From Sinotaia quadrata (taxonomy: Eukaryota > Mollusca > Gastropoda > Architaenioglossa > Viviparidae): a stretch of DNA of 64,000 nucleotides. The stretch is taken from positions 31,707,064 to 31,771,063 of the forward strand of contig CM054177.1 in assembly GCA_028829895.1 (NCBI GenBank). Direction: 5' to 3'. The notes under the pieces were generated by a model that did no database searches, had not been told where the DNA came from, and saw only the letters and a program-made list of their open reading frames with translations. Both the position numbers and the translations under genes were made by a program. Of this stretch, positions 47,701 through 56,491 are shown in pieces (position 1 is the first letter of the stretch; the number at the start of each line of letters is the position of its first letter).

Positions 47701-50700
47701 TGGTGCTATACTTAGTAATTACTTGGCGGATCCACAAAACATCTTCATTATTTCTTCTGATTTTTGCCATTGGGGTAAATTGTCATTTTTATTCAGTCTT
47801 ATTTTTGATTATTAAGTGAATTTACATTAAGAGCTTGGTTAATTGAACTATTAGTTAACTTTTAGAATGGTACTCTCCTGACTCTATATCAAAAAAAGGA
47901 GTGACATTTTAAATCTTGAAGATGAGTTACATATGATCATTAATTCACATTTTAAAAAAGAATTAAAGGACTCATACTTTATTAAGGAGTTACATAAAAC
48001 CAGTATCAGGGTGAGAGCAGCATAAGTAAGATAAGTAGGGACACTTTACACTGCATCAAAAGAAACTTATAAGATTCACATTCTGTACTCTGATTCATAC
48101 AATAAACCACTGGTATCTGACTAGATTCATGCTTTAGAACACTAATTAACACAATGTCAAGGAGTTACACAAAGCTACTGATTCACTTCAAACCAATAGG
48201 AAGTTACACAAGACAATTCTTTCACACTATATTAAAAGTTAATTATGTTAGACTGTATTATGAGTTACATATATTAAGAGTTAGTCACATCATTAGATTC
48301 ACACTATTCGGAGTATACTAAGAGGGAGTTGCAGAAGATCACAGATTTCTGATTAAAGAGAGTTACATAAGACCACTGATTGTCGCAAAATCATGAGTTA
48401 CATAAACTCACTGATTGTCACAAAATCAAGAGTTACACAAAACCAATGATTGGCACAAAATCAAGAGTTACACAAAACCAGTGATTCACAAAAAAAATCT
48501 TGAGTTATGCAAGACCAATGATTCACAAAATATCAATAGTTACACAAGACTTGTGATTGTCACAAAATCAAGAGCTACACAAGACCAGTGATTCACATAA
48601 GCAACCAGGTGAACATCATTTAAGATTGTTGAAAGGCATGTTATTTTTATAAACATTTATGTTAAATGAATTTTGACATGTTGCAGACCATTTGGTGTAC
48701 ATTAATGCATCTGACCATCACTAATGAAAATGTTAACAACAGAATAATATATTTTTGTTTTAACTGATATCTCACTAAAATCTTTTAACTCCTTTCTTAT
48801 ACTCGCAACATGTTTTTAGTGCCAAACTCCTTCCTTGTACTCGCAACATGTTCTTGGTCTTAAAACCTCTTCATTATAGTCTGCAACATGTTCTTGGTCT
48901 TAAAACCTCATCATTATAGTCTGTAATATGTTCTTGGTCTTTAAACCTCTTCATTATAGTCTGCAACATGTTCATCTTCTTAAAACCTCATCATTTTAGT
49001 CTGCAACATGCTATTTATCTTAAAACCTCATCATTATAATCTACAACATGTTCTTAGACTTGAAACCTCTTCATTACAGTCTTCATTATATTCTTAGTCA
49101 TTTGACATCATCATACATCAGTTGTATGATCACAATCCTTTACAGTATGTCCAAATTAAAATCTTTTGAAACTAACTTGTATTTTGGGTTTAATATGCAC
49201 TTTGAACTAGCTAACTGCTGGCTTTGTTTGGATAGCTGCTTCCAACATTGGAATTATCAGGTCTCATTGTTATAATACATCCTTTGTTGCTGATTTGGGT
49301 TTGACAGTTGTTCCATCTTTGGAATTATCAGGTCTGATTGTTATAATGCATCCTTTGTTGCTGATTTGGGTTTGACAGCTATTCCATCTTTGGAATTATC
49401 AGGTCTTGTTGTGTTATAATACATCCTTTGTTGCATATGTTGCAGGTAAAAGATTTAACTACACATTCTATGATAAATCATGTGGGAAGATATGGCAATC
49501 TATTGAGGCATTAGACAAAACAGTATGTATATTTCTTTTGTTAAATCTAAAATATTTTCCTGATTTAATATATATTTTATCATTTGTATTTTTGAAGCAT
49601 GTTAATAATTCAGTTATAAATAATAAAATAAATTAAATAGATACATCAACAATATTAACAGCCAAATGGTAAACATTAAAAAACAAAACCAATGCAACAT
49701 AATCATTAAATAATAAATGAAAGATTTAGCCAAAACATTGACTCTTGTAATTGTTTTCATTTTTTTAAACTATAAAGTATTTAGAATTTTCTTTCTGTAT
49801 TGATAAATAGATAAAGGAAAATCTAGTTGGAACAAAATGAAAGGGACTAACACAAATTTTCTTCCTAACCTATTTGTAAACACTTGTCAACACTTAAATA
49901 TTAATGATATAAAGAAGAATTTTAATATAAATTTTTTAATATGAATTTTGTAAAATTTATTCAGTGAATCAGCATGCAATTTCAGGCATCAGGGCCTGCT
50001 GTCATGCCTTGATGCAATGGAAACAGTCATCATTCATTAGTTTTTCTTGTGTTTATAAATAGATTAATATTCATAGTACTTTCTTATCTGTATTATATGA
50101 TTAATATTCACAGTACTTTCCTATTCAGCTTATTTAAAGCACTCAGTATTATTAACGGAATTGAAGCTGACATCTGAATATTGTACGTTTTTGCTTCTTA
50201 CACAACAGACAAGCAGCTGTTGAATAGAAAGGGCTTATTTTTCCTATGTTCAAGCACAGATGTTTAAATAGGTTTTTCATTTCTTATAAAATCAGTAGAG
50301 ATTTAGAACGTCAGAACATTTATATTTTGTATTCAGTAATTGCACCAACAGAAATTAGTTTTTGATAGTGCTTTTTTTCCTTTTATCTTATCATTATAGT
50401 GCCATTTGATAAGTAAGTGAGATAAAGGTTTTACAGTAAAATCTTATACCATTCAAGTTAGAGATTGCACAGATAGTGCCTATCAGGATCAGAATATAGG
50501 ACAAACCAAGAGATTTTTAACTCTATAATACAACTGAGTAAATGGACCCAGATAGCTTTACAACCTATCTCCACTAAACCCATTATTCCTAACCACTTAT
50601 AGTCTTTAGTGAATTTTGTTTGTGCAGGCAATGGATATAATTGAGCGAATGGACCCAGATGGCTTTACAACCTATCTCCGAGACTACCAAAACACTATAT

Positions 50701-51341
50701 GTGGCAGGCACCCTATAGGTGTTTTGCTTCATGTAAGTATTGAGACCTTGATGATATTTACTTAATATAGATTGAGTTATATATTGTCAAATAAAGCACA
50801 TTTTTTTTTGCACACATTTTTGACTCTCTAACCCCATCTTGTGTTCTTGTGCATTTATGATGGTTCATTTCATCTCTTCTGACTCTTTGTCAGCTCCTTA
50901 TCAGTCTTTCGGTTAAGTCTACTTGCTATAATTGTATTAAACTTTTTCATAAAGACAACTCTATGTCGAATTTTATTTTTCTGTTTTACTGATGTGAATG
51001 GCATAGTACTCAGATTTGTGCTATTTTCCACCATGGTATACAACCATCTATATTTCTGTTTACTTGGTTAGTAATTATTTTCTTCAAAACATTGCATTAC
51101 ATCTTACTATGTACTCAAATTACATCACATACACACATATATACAAATAGCAACAATAGATGTTTGGATCAAAGTAACTGGCTTACCTATTTTATCTGTG
51201 CAGGCCATTAATAGCCTTCGACAGAATGGAAAAAGTGTGAAGATGGATATGAAATTCTTGAAATATGCCCAATCAAGCCAGTGCACAACCTCCAATGATT
51301 CTTCAGTTAGCTATGCTGCTGGAGCTCTGCTTATACAGTGA
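35389..51341 (+). CDS. MEMO1: MEMO1, mediator of cell motility 1 (Memo family)
   Basis: Nine exons join in phase to 296 residues, almost the vertebrate length (297): 35389-35440, 37690-37771, 39922-39990, 42753-42865, 44750-44861, 47632-47774, 49446-49522, 50628-50732 and 51204-51341. Memo proteins have a dioxygenase-like fold without demonstrated classical dioxygenase activity; human MEMO1 binds copper or iron and acts in ErbB-linked cell migration. The family blocks are present: ATHAGTWYT (7-15), [68 protein letters not shown] and the end [13 protein letters not shown]. The metal ligands reported for the human protein (His49, His81, Cys244) correspond to His46, His78 and Cys241 here. The N-terminus is three residues shorter than in human. 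All introns are GT-AG. Confidence 0.97.
35658..35707. repeat. (CA)n microsatellite
   Basis: About 24 CA units in MEMO1 intron 1. Confidence 0.95.
37055..37130. repeat. Compound (TG)n-(TA)n microsatellite
   Basis: About 21 TG units followed directly by about ten TA units. Confidence 0.95.
37690..37771 (+). CDS. MEMO1: MEMO1 exon 2
   Basis: It encodes residues 18-44 and two bases of Pro45, including ARAIVAP. Acceptor TTATTTTTCAG, donor GTAAGT at 37772. Confidence 0.94.
37885..38345 (-). repeat. Dispersed repeat, reverse copies in MEMO1 intron 2
   Basis: Four copies of TTTCACATGGCCAGCTTTATG or close variants, one followed by CAAAGTACTCATTAAAA: the reverse complement of the family at 32505-33015. 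A further partial copy near 39044-39120 ends in a purine-rich GGAAGGAAGG stretch and the complement of the AAATGACCTTG tail. Confidence 0.75.
38486..38760. repeat. (CT)n and (CA)n microsatellite pair
   Basis: Two blocks, each a run of CT followed by CA (about 38491-38570 and 38682-38760). They are separated by sequence that in both cases includes ATAATATGCTCTC or GTAATATGCTCTC just before the CT run, so the block was probably duplicated. Confidence 0.85.
39225..39921 (+). repeat. Minisatellite built from the MEMO1 exon 3 splice acceptor, 47-bp unit
   Basis: About 12 to 13 copies, in tandem, of a unit that contains TTTTACAGGCATGCTGGCTAT, i.e. the 3' splice site of exon 3 plus its first codons (Pro45 third base, His-Ala-Gly-Tyr), then TATTTGGACTTATTGAAA and AATATTCTG. 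The three last TTTACAG starts (39821, 39868, 39915) are exactly 47 bp apart, and the last one is the functional acceptor. Copies diverge with distance from the exon. The period is not a multiple of three. Confidence 0.92.
39922..39990 (+). CDS. MEMO1: MEMO1 exon 3
   Basis: It encodes the end of Pro45 to Lys67 and two bases of Val68, starting [15 protein letters not shown] with metal ligand His46. Donor GTGAGT at 39991. The acceptor is the last copy of the 47-bp repeat. Confidence 0.94.
40020..40350. repeat. Minisatellite, about 62-bp unit, five copies
   Basis: Units carry GGGTTGCAATTCACCATTAG, CTCTCACTTTTT, AAGAAAGCCATAATTTATAC and ATTAGACA. It begins about 30 bp after exon 3. Confidence 0.9.
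40351..42752 (+). other. MEMO1 intron 3, remainder
   Basis: AT-rich with no repeat array or gene recognised; the acceptor of exon 4 (TTTGTTTGTTGCCACAG) ends it. Confidence 0.6.
42753..42865 (+). CDS. MEMO1: MEMO1 exon 4
   Basis: It encodes residues 68-105 including FILGPSHHV with metal ligand His78, and [11 protein letters not shown]. Donor GTAAGT at 42866, phase 1. Confidence 0.94.
43031..43645. repeat. Minisatellite, 64-bp unit, about 9.5 near-identical copies
   Basis: GTGCACACATTAGTGTGCCA starts at 43051, 43115, 43179, 43243, 43307 and 43371, and with one change (A for G just before it) again at 43435 and 43499, then 43563. Each copy continues TGTCCTGAATACACACACTC. The near identity implies recent amplification. 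The unit contains the palindromic GCACACATTAGTGTGC. Confidence 0.97.
43646..44475. repeat. Degenerate short-unit repeat, about 22-25 bp
   Basis: About 30 diverged copies of a unit close to GATTACAACTCTTTGAGGAT run up to near exon 5. It directly follows the 64-bp array but is unrelated in sequence. Confidence 0.8.
44750..44861 (+). CDS. MEMO1: MEMO1 exon 5
   Basis: It encodes residues 106-142 and two bases of Ser143, including [20 protein letters not shown]. The donor is GTCTGT at 44862, weaker than the others but required by the phase of exon 6. Confidence 0.9.
44930..45085. mobile_element. hAT-type MITE, 156 bp, in MEMO1 intron 5
   Basis: The left end CAGGGCCATCTTAACAGCAT and the right end read inward CAGTGCCATCTTAACGCAT are nearly perfect inverted repeats. 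The flanks TGACAGGA (44922-44929) and TTACAGGA (45086-45093) match at 7 of 8 positions. The interior is GC-richer than the intron and non-coding. Confidence 0.9.
45130..45375. repeat. Minisatellite, about 62-bp unit, four copies
   Basis: Units contain CAGACAGAATCAG, TTTTTACTTGCATGTTGACT and CAGAATTATAGAATATTTAA. Confidence 0.85.
45815..46620. repeat. Minisatellite, 48-49-bp unit, about 16 copies in two subfamilies
   Basis: The left subfamily (about 45830-46070) has a 49-bp unit with CTATCCCTTGCTGAGTGGCT and CATCAGACAGACAGACC. The right one (about 46120-46410) has a 48-bp unit with GAGGCTTCCAAGATAATCTG and ACAAACATAGC. Copies at both ends are diverged. The multiple-of-three period keeps one minus-strand frame open across the 48-bp copies; it is not a gene. 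Confidence 0.92.
46621..47631 (+). other. MEMO1 intron 5, right part
   Basis: About 46780-46945 holds three copies of a 58-bp-scale unit with CTTATATTTTTGTTACAATC and GATCAGACTG. Otherwise AT-rich with nothing recognised before the exon 6 acceptor (TTTGTTGCTTAG). Confidence 0.6.
47632..47774 (+). CDS. MEMO1: MEMO1 exon 6
   Basis: It encodes the end of Ser143 to Trp190 and one base of Gly191: [20 protein letters not shown] and [10 protein letters not shown]. Starting at 47632 rather than after the nearby TACAG restores MES-YRN in phase with exon 5. Donor GTAAAT at 47775. Confidence 0.94.
47775..48299 (+). other. MEMO1 intron 6, left part
   Basis: AT-rich, with scattered GAGTTACA motifs that grade into the repeat array to the right. 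Confidence 0.5.
48300..48605. repeat. Minisatellite, about 32-34-bp unit
   Basis: About eight copies of a unit near AAATCAAGAGTTACACAAAAC followed by CAATGATTGTCAC. Confidence 0.85.
48775..49095. repeat. Minisatellite, about 42-bp unit, seven copies
   Basis: Units contain TTCATTATAGTCTGCAACAT, GTTCTTGGTCTTAAAACC and TC. Moderate divergence at both ends. Confidence 0.88.
49190..49444 (+). repeat. 71-bp repeat running into the MEMO1 exon 7 acceptor
   Basis: GGAATTATCAGGTC occurs at 49250, 49321 and 49392, exactly 71 bp apart, each followed by ATCCTTTGTTGC. In the first two copies this continues TGATTTGGGTTTGACAG; in the last it continues ATATGTTGCAG, the functional 3' splice site of exon 7. 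Confidence 0.9.
49446..49522 (+). CDS. MEMO1: MEMO1 exon 7
   Basis: It encodes Gly191 to Thr216: [20 protein letters not shown] and ALDKT. The exon itself begins GTAAAAG. Donor GTATGT at 49523, phase 0. Confidence 0.93.
49523..50627 (+). other. MEMO1 intron 7
   Basis: AT-rich. A short inverted pair, GGCATCAGGGC / GCCTTGATGC, lies near 49985-50015. A broken copy of exon 8 lies at 50534-50574. No gene seen. Confidence 0.8.
50534..50574 (+). pseudogene. Partial duplicate of MEMO1 exon 8
   Basis: The stretch containing AATGGACCCAGATAGCTTTA followed by CAACCTATCTCC is almost identical to the exon 8 sequence at 50647-50680, with one G-to-A change. In the exon 8 frame it is bounded by TAA just before the ATG-equivalent codon and by TAA at 50575-50577, so it cannot code. 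It has no clear acceptor or donor. Confidence 0.9.
50628..50732 (+). CDS. MEMO1: MEMO1 exon 8
   Basis: It encodes residues 217-251, including [16 protein letters not shown] with metal ligand Cys241. Acceptor TTGTTTGTGCAG, donor GTAAGT at 50733, phase 0. Confidence 0.95.
50733..51203 (+). other. MEMO1 intron 8
   Basis: 471 bp, AT-rich, nothing recognised. The acceptor is TTATCTGTGCAG. Confidence 0.85.
51204..51341 (+). CDS. MEMO1: MEMO1 exon 9 (terminal)
   Basis: It encodes residues 252-296 and TGA at 51339, ending [28 protein letters not shown]. Confidence 0.95.
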   Translation, partial: AINSLRQNGKSVKMDMKFLKYAQSSQCTTSNDSSVSYAAGALLIQ

Positions 51342-51349
51342 TGTGGGGC

Positions 51350-51495
51350 ATGACAATGATTTGTGGTGTGGACATTCTTTGACACAGCAACTTGTGGAAT
51401 GGGCACTCTTTGACACAGTGACTTGTGACATCGACACTCTTTCACACAGTGACTTGTGACCTAGACACTCTTTCACACAGTTACTTGTGGCATGG
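51350..51495. repeat. Minisatellite in MEMO1 3' UTR, about 31-bp unit
   Basis: Four to five copies immediately after the stop codon. It would be transcribed as part of the mature mRNA. Confidence 0.85.
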
Positions 51496-52050
51496 TATTT
51501 TATACACCACTTCCCACTAGTCTTTTCCTCTGGACATTTTCCTGACATTTATTTTCAGAGCACTTTCTCTTGTTGCTAGAACTACGGTGATATTGATCAG
51601 TGATGAAGCTTTTCATATTGGACTTGGCCTCCAGAGGACAAAATGAACTTTGTTTAGAGCATAACAACTAAGCACATTTTTGTACAAATCTAATACTTAA
51701 ACTTTTTACAATGCAATCTTCTGTTAAGTAAAATTAATTTGGTAATGCCATCTTTCGTTTTTAAAGATTTATGATACATGGATATGTATATAACAGAAGC
51801 AATGTTATATAGTTATTTTCTTTCTTCTAAATATCAGTAAAGAATGGTTTGAGTTATTATATGACAGCTATTATTTTGTTTGTTAGCAGAAGCTTAATAG
51901 CTACTGAAGAGCTGTGTGTCTTGTAATTTACTGTGTTTAGTGTAACAAAATGTAGTGCCTGAAACTCTGGATGAATTGTCACGCAAGAAATTTGAGTCTA
52001 TTGTTCACATTTCAAAGAAATAATGTAGTTTTAAAAATTAAAGGAAGAAT

Positions 52051-52056
52051 AATAAA
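52051..52056 (+). terminator. Candidate MEMO1 poly(A) signal
   Basis: AATAAA, followed within 30 bp by TATGTGTTTTGGG, a plausible GT-rich downstream element. A second candidate lies near 52160. Confidence 0.5.
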
Positions 52057-52289
52057 TGGATATGTGTTTTGGGAAACAGGCATGGTTCAGGGTGACTTTT
52101 ATATCAGTTAGAAAAAAAAGAAGCAAAGCTTATGTAAGTGGCATCTTAAAATTATTAAAATAATAAAATAAGACTCTGACCTTACTGTTTTTTTCCTGTG
52201 AAGACTAATCAGTGTGAGTTTGGAGTCACAATTCTTCTGTTCAATTGAAGCTTATATAGAGAATGACCTATTGTGTGTAGTAAATATCA

Positions 52290-53835
52290 AAGTCCATGTA
52301 CTGGAGTTGACACGATTTTGCTGTATTTGTTAGTAATCTAATTATCAAAAACTTCAATAGCACTTGTTTGCCACATTTGTTAGTAATAAATTTAATAAAG
52401 CTTCCAATAGCGCTTAAATACAAAATTATTGCTGTATTTGTTACTAATATAGTTATCAAAGCTTCCACTAGCGCTTAAATACAAAATTATTGCTGTATTT
52501 GTTAATATAGTTATCAAAGCTTCCACTAGCGCTTAAATACAAAATTATTGCTGTATTTGTTACTAATATAGTTATCAAAGCTTCCAATAGCGCTTAAATA
52601 CAAAATTATTGCTGTATTTGTTACTAATATAGTTATCAAAGATTCCAATAACACTTAAAATATTGTTGCTGTATTTGTTAGCAATATAGTTATCGAGACA
52701 TTCACTAGCACTTAAACAAAACACTTTATTGTGTTTATTAATAATAGTGTTATCAAAACCTTCATTAGCACATAAACAAAACTTTGTTATGTATTTGTGT
52801 ATTTGTTATAGTAATATATCTATCAAATCAACCAATAGCACTTAAACAAAACATTTTTACTGTTTTTGTTAGTACAGTTATCAAAGCTCCCAATAGCACT
52901 TAAACAAAACATTTTGACTGTTTTTGTTAGTACAGTTATCAAAGCTCCCAATAGCAAAACAAAACATTTTTACTGTTTTTGTTAGTACAGTTATCAAAGC
53001 TCCCAATAGCACTTAAACAAAACATTTTTACTGTTTTTGTTAGTACAGTTATCAAAGCTCCCAATAGCACTTAAACAAAACATTTTTACTGTTTTTGTTA
53101 GTACAGTTATCAAAGCTCCCAATAGCACTTAAACAAAACATTTTTACTGTTTTTGTTAGTACAGTTATCAAAGCTCCCAATAGCACTTAAACAAAACATT
53201 TTTACTGTTTTTGTTAGTACAGTTATCAAAGCTCCCAATAGCACTTAAACAAAACATTTTTACTGTTTTTGTTAGTACAGTTATCAAAGCTCCCAATAGC
53301 ACTTAAACAAAACATTTTTACTGTTTTTGTTAGTACAGTTATCAAAGCTCCCAATAGCACTTAAACAAAACATTTTTACTGTTTTTGTTAGTACAGTTAT
53401 CAAAGCTCCCAATAGCAAAACAAAACATTTTTACTGTTTTTGTTAGTACAGTTATCAAAGCTCCCAATAGCACTTAAACAAAACATTTTTACTGTTTTTG
53501 TTAGTACAGTTATCAAAGCTCCCAATAGCAAAACAAAACATTTTGACTGTTTTTGTTAGTACAGTTATCAAAGCTCCCAATAGCAAAACAAAACATTGTT
53601 ATGTATTTGTGTATATATTATAGTAATATTTCTATTAAAGCTCCCAATAACACTTAAACAAAACATTTTTACTGGGTTTATTAGTAATATAGTTATCAAA
53701 GCTCCTAATAGCACTTACATGCAACATTTTTAATGTCAGTAATATAGTTATCAAAACTCCCAATAGCACTTAAACAAAACATTTTTGTGTTATCAAAGCT
53801 TCAAATAGTGCATAAGCTAAAAATTGTTACTGTAT
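52290..53835. repeat. 1.5-kb minisatellite, 58-bp core unit, about 25 copies
   Basis: The core (about 52855-53590) repeats GTTAGTACAGTTATCAAAGC, TCCCAATAGCACTTAAACA and AAACATTTTTACTGTTTTT with a 58-bp period and near identity. Some copies share an identical deletion of the ACTTA part. The left flank (52300-52680) has a related 62-bp unit with TTACTAATATAGTTATCAAAG and TAGCGCTTAAATAC. The right flank (53590-53830) decays. Confidence 0.97.
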
Positions 53836-54224
53836 GTGTGTGAGTAATATAGTTATGAGACTTCAATATTGTTGCAGTCTTTCTGTGTTGTGATAACTGT
53901 ATCATTACCAAGAAAGAAAAGGAAAACAGTTTTTTGCTAATCAAAATAATATAGAATAGTACTATAATATTACTAAAGAAAAAGATAAGATTGTTTTTGC
54001 TAATCATGATAATATAAAACACCAAAATTGTACCAGTAAAAATAGACAATTAATAATATTAATGTGTGTTTGTTATTATTTCTTTCTATATAGCTCAGTG
54101 CACACAGGAAATTTATTAGCTCTATATATTAACTTAATAAGTTCAATGATAACTGTTTTAACCTCTTCCAAGTCTTTTGAAAACTACCTACCAGAAGCTG
54201 TAATGCCACCCATTGCTTTCCTGC
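53836..54224. other. AT-rich spacer
   Basis: About 53915-54010 has a short duplication containing GAAAAGATAAGATTGTTTTTG or similar. Nothing else seen. Confidence 0.4.
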
Positions 54225-54480
54225 CATAATGAGTAATAGGTGTGCATGCTTTGAAACATGGTATCTCCAAGGAAGATGTGTTAATGAGTAACAGGCAAGC
54301 TTGCTGAGATGTAATGTCTGAAAGGAAGTTGTTGTAATGATTAACGGGTAGGCAAACTCTGATGCATGAGACTAAAAGGTTTTGATGAGTAATGTGTGCA
54401 TAAAATGAGATTTAATGTCTACAAGGAAGCTGTTTTAATGAGCAACAGACTTGCATACTGAGAAATGAGGTCTAAAAAAG
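54225..54480. repeat. Degenerate repeat, about 60-65-bp unit
   Basis: Four to five diverged copies of a unit with TTAATGAGTAACAGG, GAGATGTAATGTCT and AAGGAAGTTGTT. Confidence 0.7.
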
Positions 54481-54490
54481 TTGCTAAATG

Positions 54491-54883
54491 CTATGCAAAT
54501 GCTAGTCCATTATGAGTGACTTTGTAATCCATATTTTTACAAATTGCACATAAAAATAACTTCTTTTCACAAGAAACTCTACACAGTGACTTTACATTAA
54601 GATTGTCACACCTTGCTCCTGCTAGGAATTTGGTATAAAAGGCAAAGGGATTCATCATCATACAGGCACAACAGCAAACTTTAACAAATCTATTATTTCC
54701 TCCTTGTTTTCTCAATGTCGAATTAAATTGACCACTGGACACTTTTACACTTATATGATCTTGTGATGGGATTTTTTTATTCTGTATTATTACCACCCCA
54801 TTTTTCTGCCTGCTGAGTTTTGGTTTACAACCACAAAAACAGGGATGTGTTTCATCCAAATATTCATGATAAATTTGTTACCA
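54491..54883 (-). CDS. Cysteine-rich open segment, unrecognised
   Basis: A minus-strand frame of about 130 codons is open from a TAA near 54883 to its stop at 54491. It has no ATG near its start, so it would be an exon or a relic. Its cysteines are clustered: HPCFCGCK near the start, VCCCACMMM in the middle, then CDNLNVKSLCRVSC and CAICKN. The density and spacing suggest a disulphide-bonded or metal-binding module, but I do not recognise the family. A good acceptor at the 5' side was not found, and a parallel open frame overlaps its start, which would fit a frameshifted relic. Confidence 0.3.
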
Positions 54884-56282
54884 TTGTCATAGTGCTCTGT
54901 TAGCCTTTCTGTTTTACAACACAAGGGCAAGGATATTGTTCTTCTTCTTTACGTTCACTTCATTTCCCCACAGGAATTGTGTGGAAACTTTTCATCTTCT
55001 TGATGTTCTCAGTTTCTGTAGAGTTCCTGTGGGGCCTTCCTCCTTACTCAGTTATTCTAGGAGGGTAGAATATTGTGTTGAAAGATTATTGATAAGTTAA
55101 AAGAGATATTTTAATTTGTTTTCAGAAACTGTTATAATTCAAAACATGATCTGAAATAATTCCTTTTTACCAACTGATCTGCACTGAATTGATGCTATAT
55201 TATCTGTTTGTGTTTCAATTTGCAAAAGTAATTCAAGATAAAGTTTTTTTGTTTTCAGAAAGAGTCAGGTTAGATTTAATTTTGATTGAAACTATTGTAA
55301 TTTAGGTAGTGATCAGCAGATTTTGTACTTTTTTTACCACAGGATCCACACTAAACTGAACCCATGCTATTTCTGTCTGCCCGTCAGGGATATTGTTTGA
55401 AATTGCAAGAAATTATGTTATTTAGATTTTGGCGAGTCATTATTGACATTTAACAGATACTTCCCTGAATCAGATGATGATTTTAATCACAAGATGAAAT
55501 TAATCCAGCTTCCTTGTAACTAATTAATTAATAATTTTTGCATTTAAAATATGTGAATTTTCTTTTCTTAAGTTTTGTTCCTTAGTCTCTTTTAATAGTG
55601 GATCTTATTTTAGTGTAATGCACAATTTACAATTATAAACCAATTTCTAAGGAAAAGAGAGAAAACATTTTACAAATATTGCCATTAAGACATAATATGT
55701 TCTGCTACAAGTTACAGTGTCTTCCCCTTCCACCCCCCCAAATAAGCCTATGTTCAAGGGCATTAAAGTTGAGTATTTTGTTAATACATGGTACAACAAT
55801 TAATATTGTACTTGCCTCCTTCTTCAGACAGGTAGAACAGAGCTTTATCTATTGTCTATTAAACTTGTTTGCTTGTTCCAAACAGTTTTAGCTGTCTGGT
55901 TGGGGTTTTTCAAAAATATTAAAATATTACCAGTATATTTCTACTGTCCTCAAAAGAGTATTTAGTACTAACAAAGCCTAAATACCAGTCTCAAAAATTA
56001 AATAAAATTAAATATAAGTTCCTTTTGTAAAATTAAAAACGAACTATTTTTTCCATTTTACCTGATGTTAAATTAAAAACAACATAAAGGTCCCCAACAA
56101 CAAAATTCCATCCTTCCATCAACTTCTTGGACATATGGCAATACAGTGGCCAGGCAGTTTCCTTCATTTGATCAAGTAGCATTGGCATTGTTTTAATTGC
56201 ATTCTGCACTCATTTTATTTTAATCTCTAAATAAAAAAATCACTTAGTATTGTAAAATTATAAATTTGTAAAAATTACACTA
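54884..56282. other. AT-rich, no gene seen
   Basis: No repeat array or recognisable protein segment. A C-run (CCACCCCCC) is at about 55730. Confidence 0.4.
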
Positions 56283-56490
56283 TCACAAAGTACTCTATCT
56301 ATCTATCTATCCCTTAGTCTTGTCAACTATTGGGGCACCACTGATGACCTGACAACTAGTTTCCTCCATTCCATTCTATTCTCTGCTAATCTTACTGTAT
56401 TGCTCAGTTTCGGTCCTGTTCACTCTGAGATGTTATCCTCCCATCTTTTCCTCTGTCTTCCTCTCCTTCGCCCTCCTTGCACAGTTCCTT
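56283..56490 (-). mobile_element. RTE-like LINE, 3' end fragment
   Basis: Read on the minus strand the segment gives GGRRRGRQRKRWEDNISE, then NTVRLAENRMEWRKLVVRSS and VVPQ, the very characteristic C-terminus of ORF2 in RTE-type endonuclease/reverse-transcriptase elements, with one internal stop and one near the end. It finishes in a (GATA)n tail, seen on + as CTATCTATCTATC. The copy is 5'-truncated to about 200 bp, as is usual for LINE insertions. Confidence 0.8.
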
Positions 56491-56491
56491 G

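Larger units (their letters stand above)
51342..52075 (+). other. MEMO1: MEMO1 3' UTR (inferred)
   Basis: It starts with a short minisatellite (51350-51495) of about 31-bp units containing CACTCTTTCACACAGTGACT and TGTGAC. The rest is AT-rich and ends at a poly(A) signal. Confidence 0.6.
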
